A stretch of 7,160 nt of DNA, taken from positions 1 through 7,160 of the forward strand of contig CANRMK010000123.1 of NCBI GenBank assembly GCA_947631715.1, read 5' to 3'. The notes under the pieces are model-generated. The model was not told the DNA's origin, ran no database searches, and saw nothing but the letters and a program-made list of their open reading frames with translations. Source of the DNA: an uncultured Acetatifactor sp. GTDB taxonomy: Bacteria > Bacillota > Clostridia > Lachnospirales > Lachnospiraceae. Positions 6,796-7,160 of this stretch are shown piece after piece; position 1 is the first letter of the stretch; the number at the start of each line of letters is the position of its first letter. The position numbers and the translations under genes were made by a program.

Positions 6796-6824
6796 ATTGT
6801 ACGCTAACGCTGTTAGTTTGTCAA
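6796..6824 (-). promoter_or_regulatory. strong sigma-A promoter of the tetR-MATE operon
   Basis: On the minus strand TTGACA (6824-6819) and TACAAT (6801-6796) are 17 bases apart. The 17-base spacer (6802-6818) contains operator O1 entirely, so a bound repressor would block RNA polymerase directly. Transcription should start near 6789. Confidence 0.85.
6804..6816. promoter_or_regulatory. TetR operator O1 (inside the promoter spacer)
   Basis: CTAACGCTGTTAG is a perfect 5-3-5 palindrome located between the -35 and -10 boxes. It shares the CTAAC-N3-GTTAG core with O2 but in the opposite orientation of the central triplet. As a result, 6773-6791 and 6804-6822 also form a larger inverted repeat with 18 of 19 matches around a 12-bp spacer. 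Confidence 0.8.
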
Positions 6825-6905
6825 GAGGTGTGCTCCATCGTTCCAATAATACCATTCATTTTTCTACCGCAGCCTGCCAGAAGTCAGTTTCATTTTCTGC
6901 GGCAA
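6825..6905. other. intergenic region between nitrilase stop and tetR promoter
   Basis: These 81 bases hold no gene. A CCGCAG (6867-6872) / CTGCGG (6897-6902) inverted repeat, with a nested TTCTG/CAGAA pair, could fold into a hairpin just after the nitrilase stop. No U-tract follows on the minus strand, so it is a weak terminator candidate at best. Confidence 0.4.
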
Positions 6906-7160
6906 TTACCGTAAAATGTCATATTTATCAGGGCGTCTGTACTTGGCGCCCATTACATCATTTCTCCTGTGCGCCCTAAGGCTATCTAAGTCAAGCCTGG
7001 CAACGTAAACGCCGGGGGCTCCCGGCGCCTCAAAAACGCACATATCTCTGACTTTGTCATTCTGCCATGGAACGCCGTCGAAAAGAGTGGAACGTCCGTT
7101 GCAGTCAGGATGGCCCTCAGGATAATTACAGGTCGCTATTGCCACCATGTTCTCATATGC
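6906..7160 (-). CDS. carbon-nitrogen hydrolase (nitrilase superfamily), C-terminal part, cut by window edge
   Basis: The frame enters from the right edge and encodes 84 residues before TAA at 6906-6908. It begins AYENMVAIATCNYPEGHPDC and continues NGRSTLFDG, the conserved strand and loop that follow the catalytic Cys block in nitrilase-superfamily amidases. It ends VMGAKYRRPDKYDILR, a C-terminus typical of clostridial carbon-nitrogen hydrolases. These enzymes hydrolyse small amides or carbamoyl compounds with a Glu-Lys-Cys triad, but all three catalytic residues lie outside this fragment. An ATG at 7148 is internal to the conserved block and is not a real start. The visible part is intact, with no stop or frameshift. 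Whether the rest is intact cannot be seen. It starts exactly where the broken copy at the left edge stops, which may mean the two are parts of one gene. Confidence 0.88.
   Translation of the reverse strand, partial: AYENMVAIATCNYPEGHPDCNGRSTLFDGVPWQNDKVRDMCVFEAPGAPGVYVARLDLDSLRAHRRNDVMGAKYRRPDKYDILR

Noticed and set aside
6867..6902. CCGCAG/CTGCGG hairpin as a terminator of the right-edge nitrilase gene.
   Set aside because: It lacks a following U-tract on the minus strand, and the stem is only 6 bp with a 24-base loop.
6850..6912. A plus-strand stretch that reads FIFCGNY, similar to FSFCGNY near the rhamnosidase C-terminus (about 4670-4690), suggesting a duplicated gene end flanking the efflux cassette.
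   Set aside because: The match is only about six residues, the flanks do not align, and half of it is antisense to the nitrilase C-terminus. Probably chance.
1..7160. Search for CRISPR arrays, tRNA or rRNA genes, insertion sequences and toxin-antitoxin or phage genes.
   Set aside because: No regularly spaced repeats, cloverleaf-like sequences, transposase or integrase motifs were seen by eye.

Overview
The window reads as a piece of a bacterial chromosome from a Clostridia-like Firmicute (Bacillota), plausibly a gut Lachnospiraceae or relative. This rests on near-perfect AGGAGG-type ribosome binding sites, consensus sigma-A promoters with 17-bp spacers, roughly even GC content, and the gene families present. 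The sequence alone does not fix the genus.

Layout. (1) Positions 1-188, minus: the start of a carbon-nitrogen hydrolase (nitrilase superfamily) gene that is visibly broken by two internal deletions and a frameshift. (2) 205-1110, minus: an AraC-family regulator with an N-terminal cupin and C-terminal double HTH. (3) 1111-1291: a compact divergent control region with one consensus promoter in each direction. (4) 1292-4734, plus: a two-gene operon of intracellular glycoside hydrolases, a GH63/MGH1-like (alpha/alpha)6 enzyme and a GH78 alpha-L-rhamnosidase, separated by 2 bp. (5) 4735-4826: a short convergent gap. (6) 4827-6760, minus: a TetR-family repressor and a MATE multidrug efflux pump whose stop and start codons overlap (ATGA). 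A strong promoter carries two copies of a palindromic operator. (7) 6906-7160, minus: the C-terminal 84 residues of a carbon-nitrogen hydrolase that runs off the right edge.

How the parts may work together. The AraC protein probably senses a sugar or glycoside and switches on the divergent hydrolase operon. Neither hydrolase has a signal peptide, so substrates (rhamnosylated glycosides or oligosaccharides) would be imported by a transporter not in this window. The TetR-MATE pair looks like a self-contained, autoregulated efflux module. It might protect against aglycones released by the rhamnosidase, but that is only an inference from adjacency.

The most unusual point is that the two window edges carry adjacent parts of one nitrilase-family gene. 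The left edge ends at a Leu-Arg-Ala-Arg segment, and the right edge starts at the Ala-Tyr-Glu-Asn that follows it in the family. The pieces fit end to end with one surplus base. This suggests a circular or tandemly repeated unit, or two homologous copies flanking the region. No CRISPR array, tRNA, rRNA, transposase, integrase or replication gene was seen.
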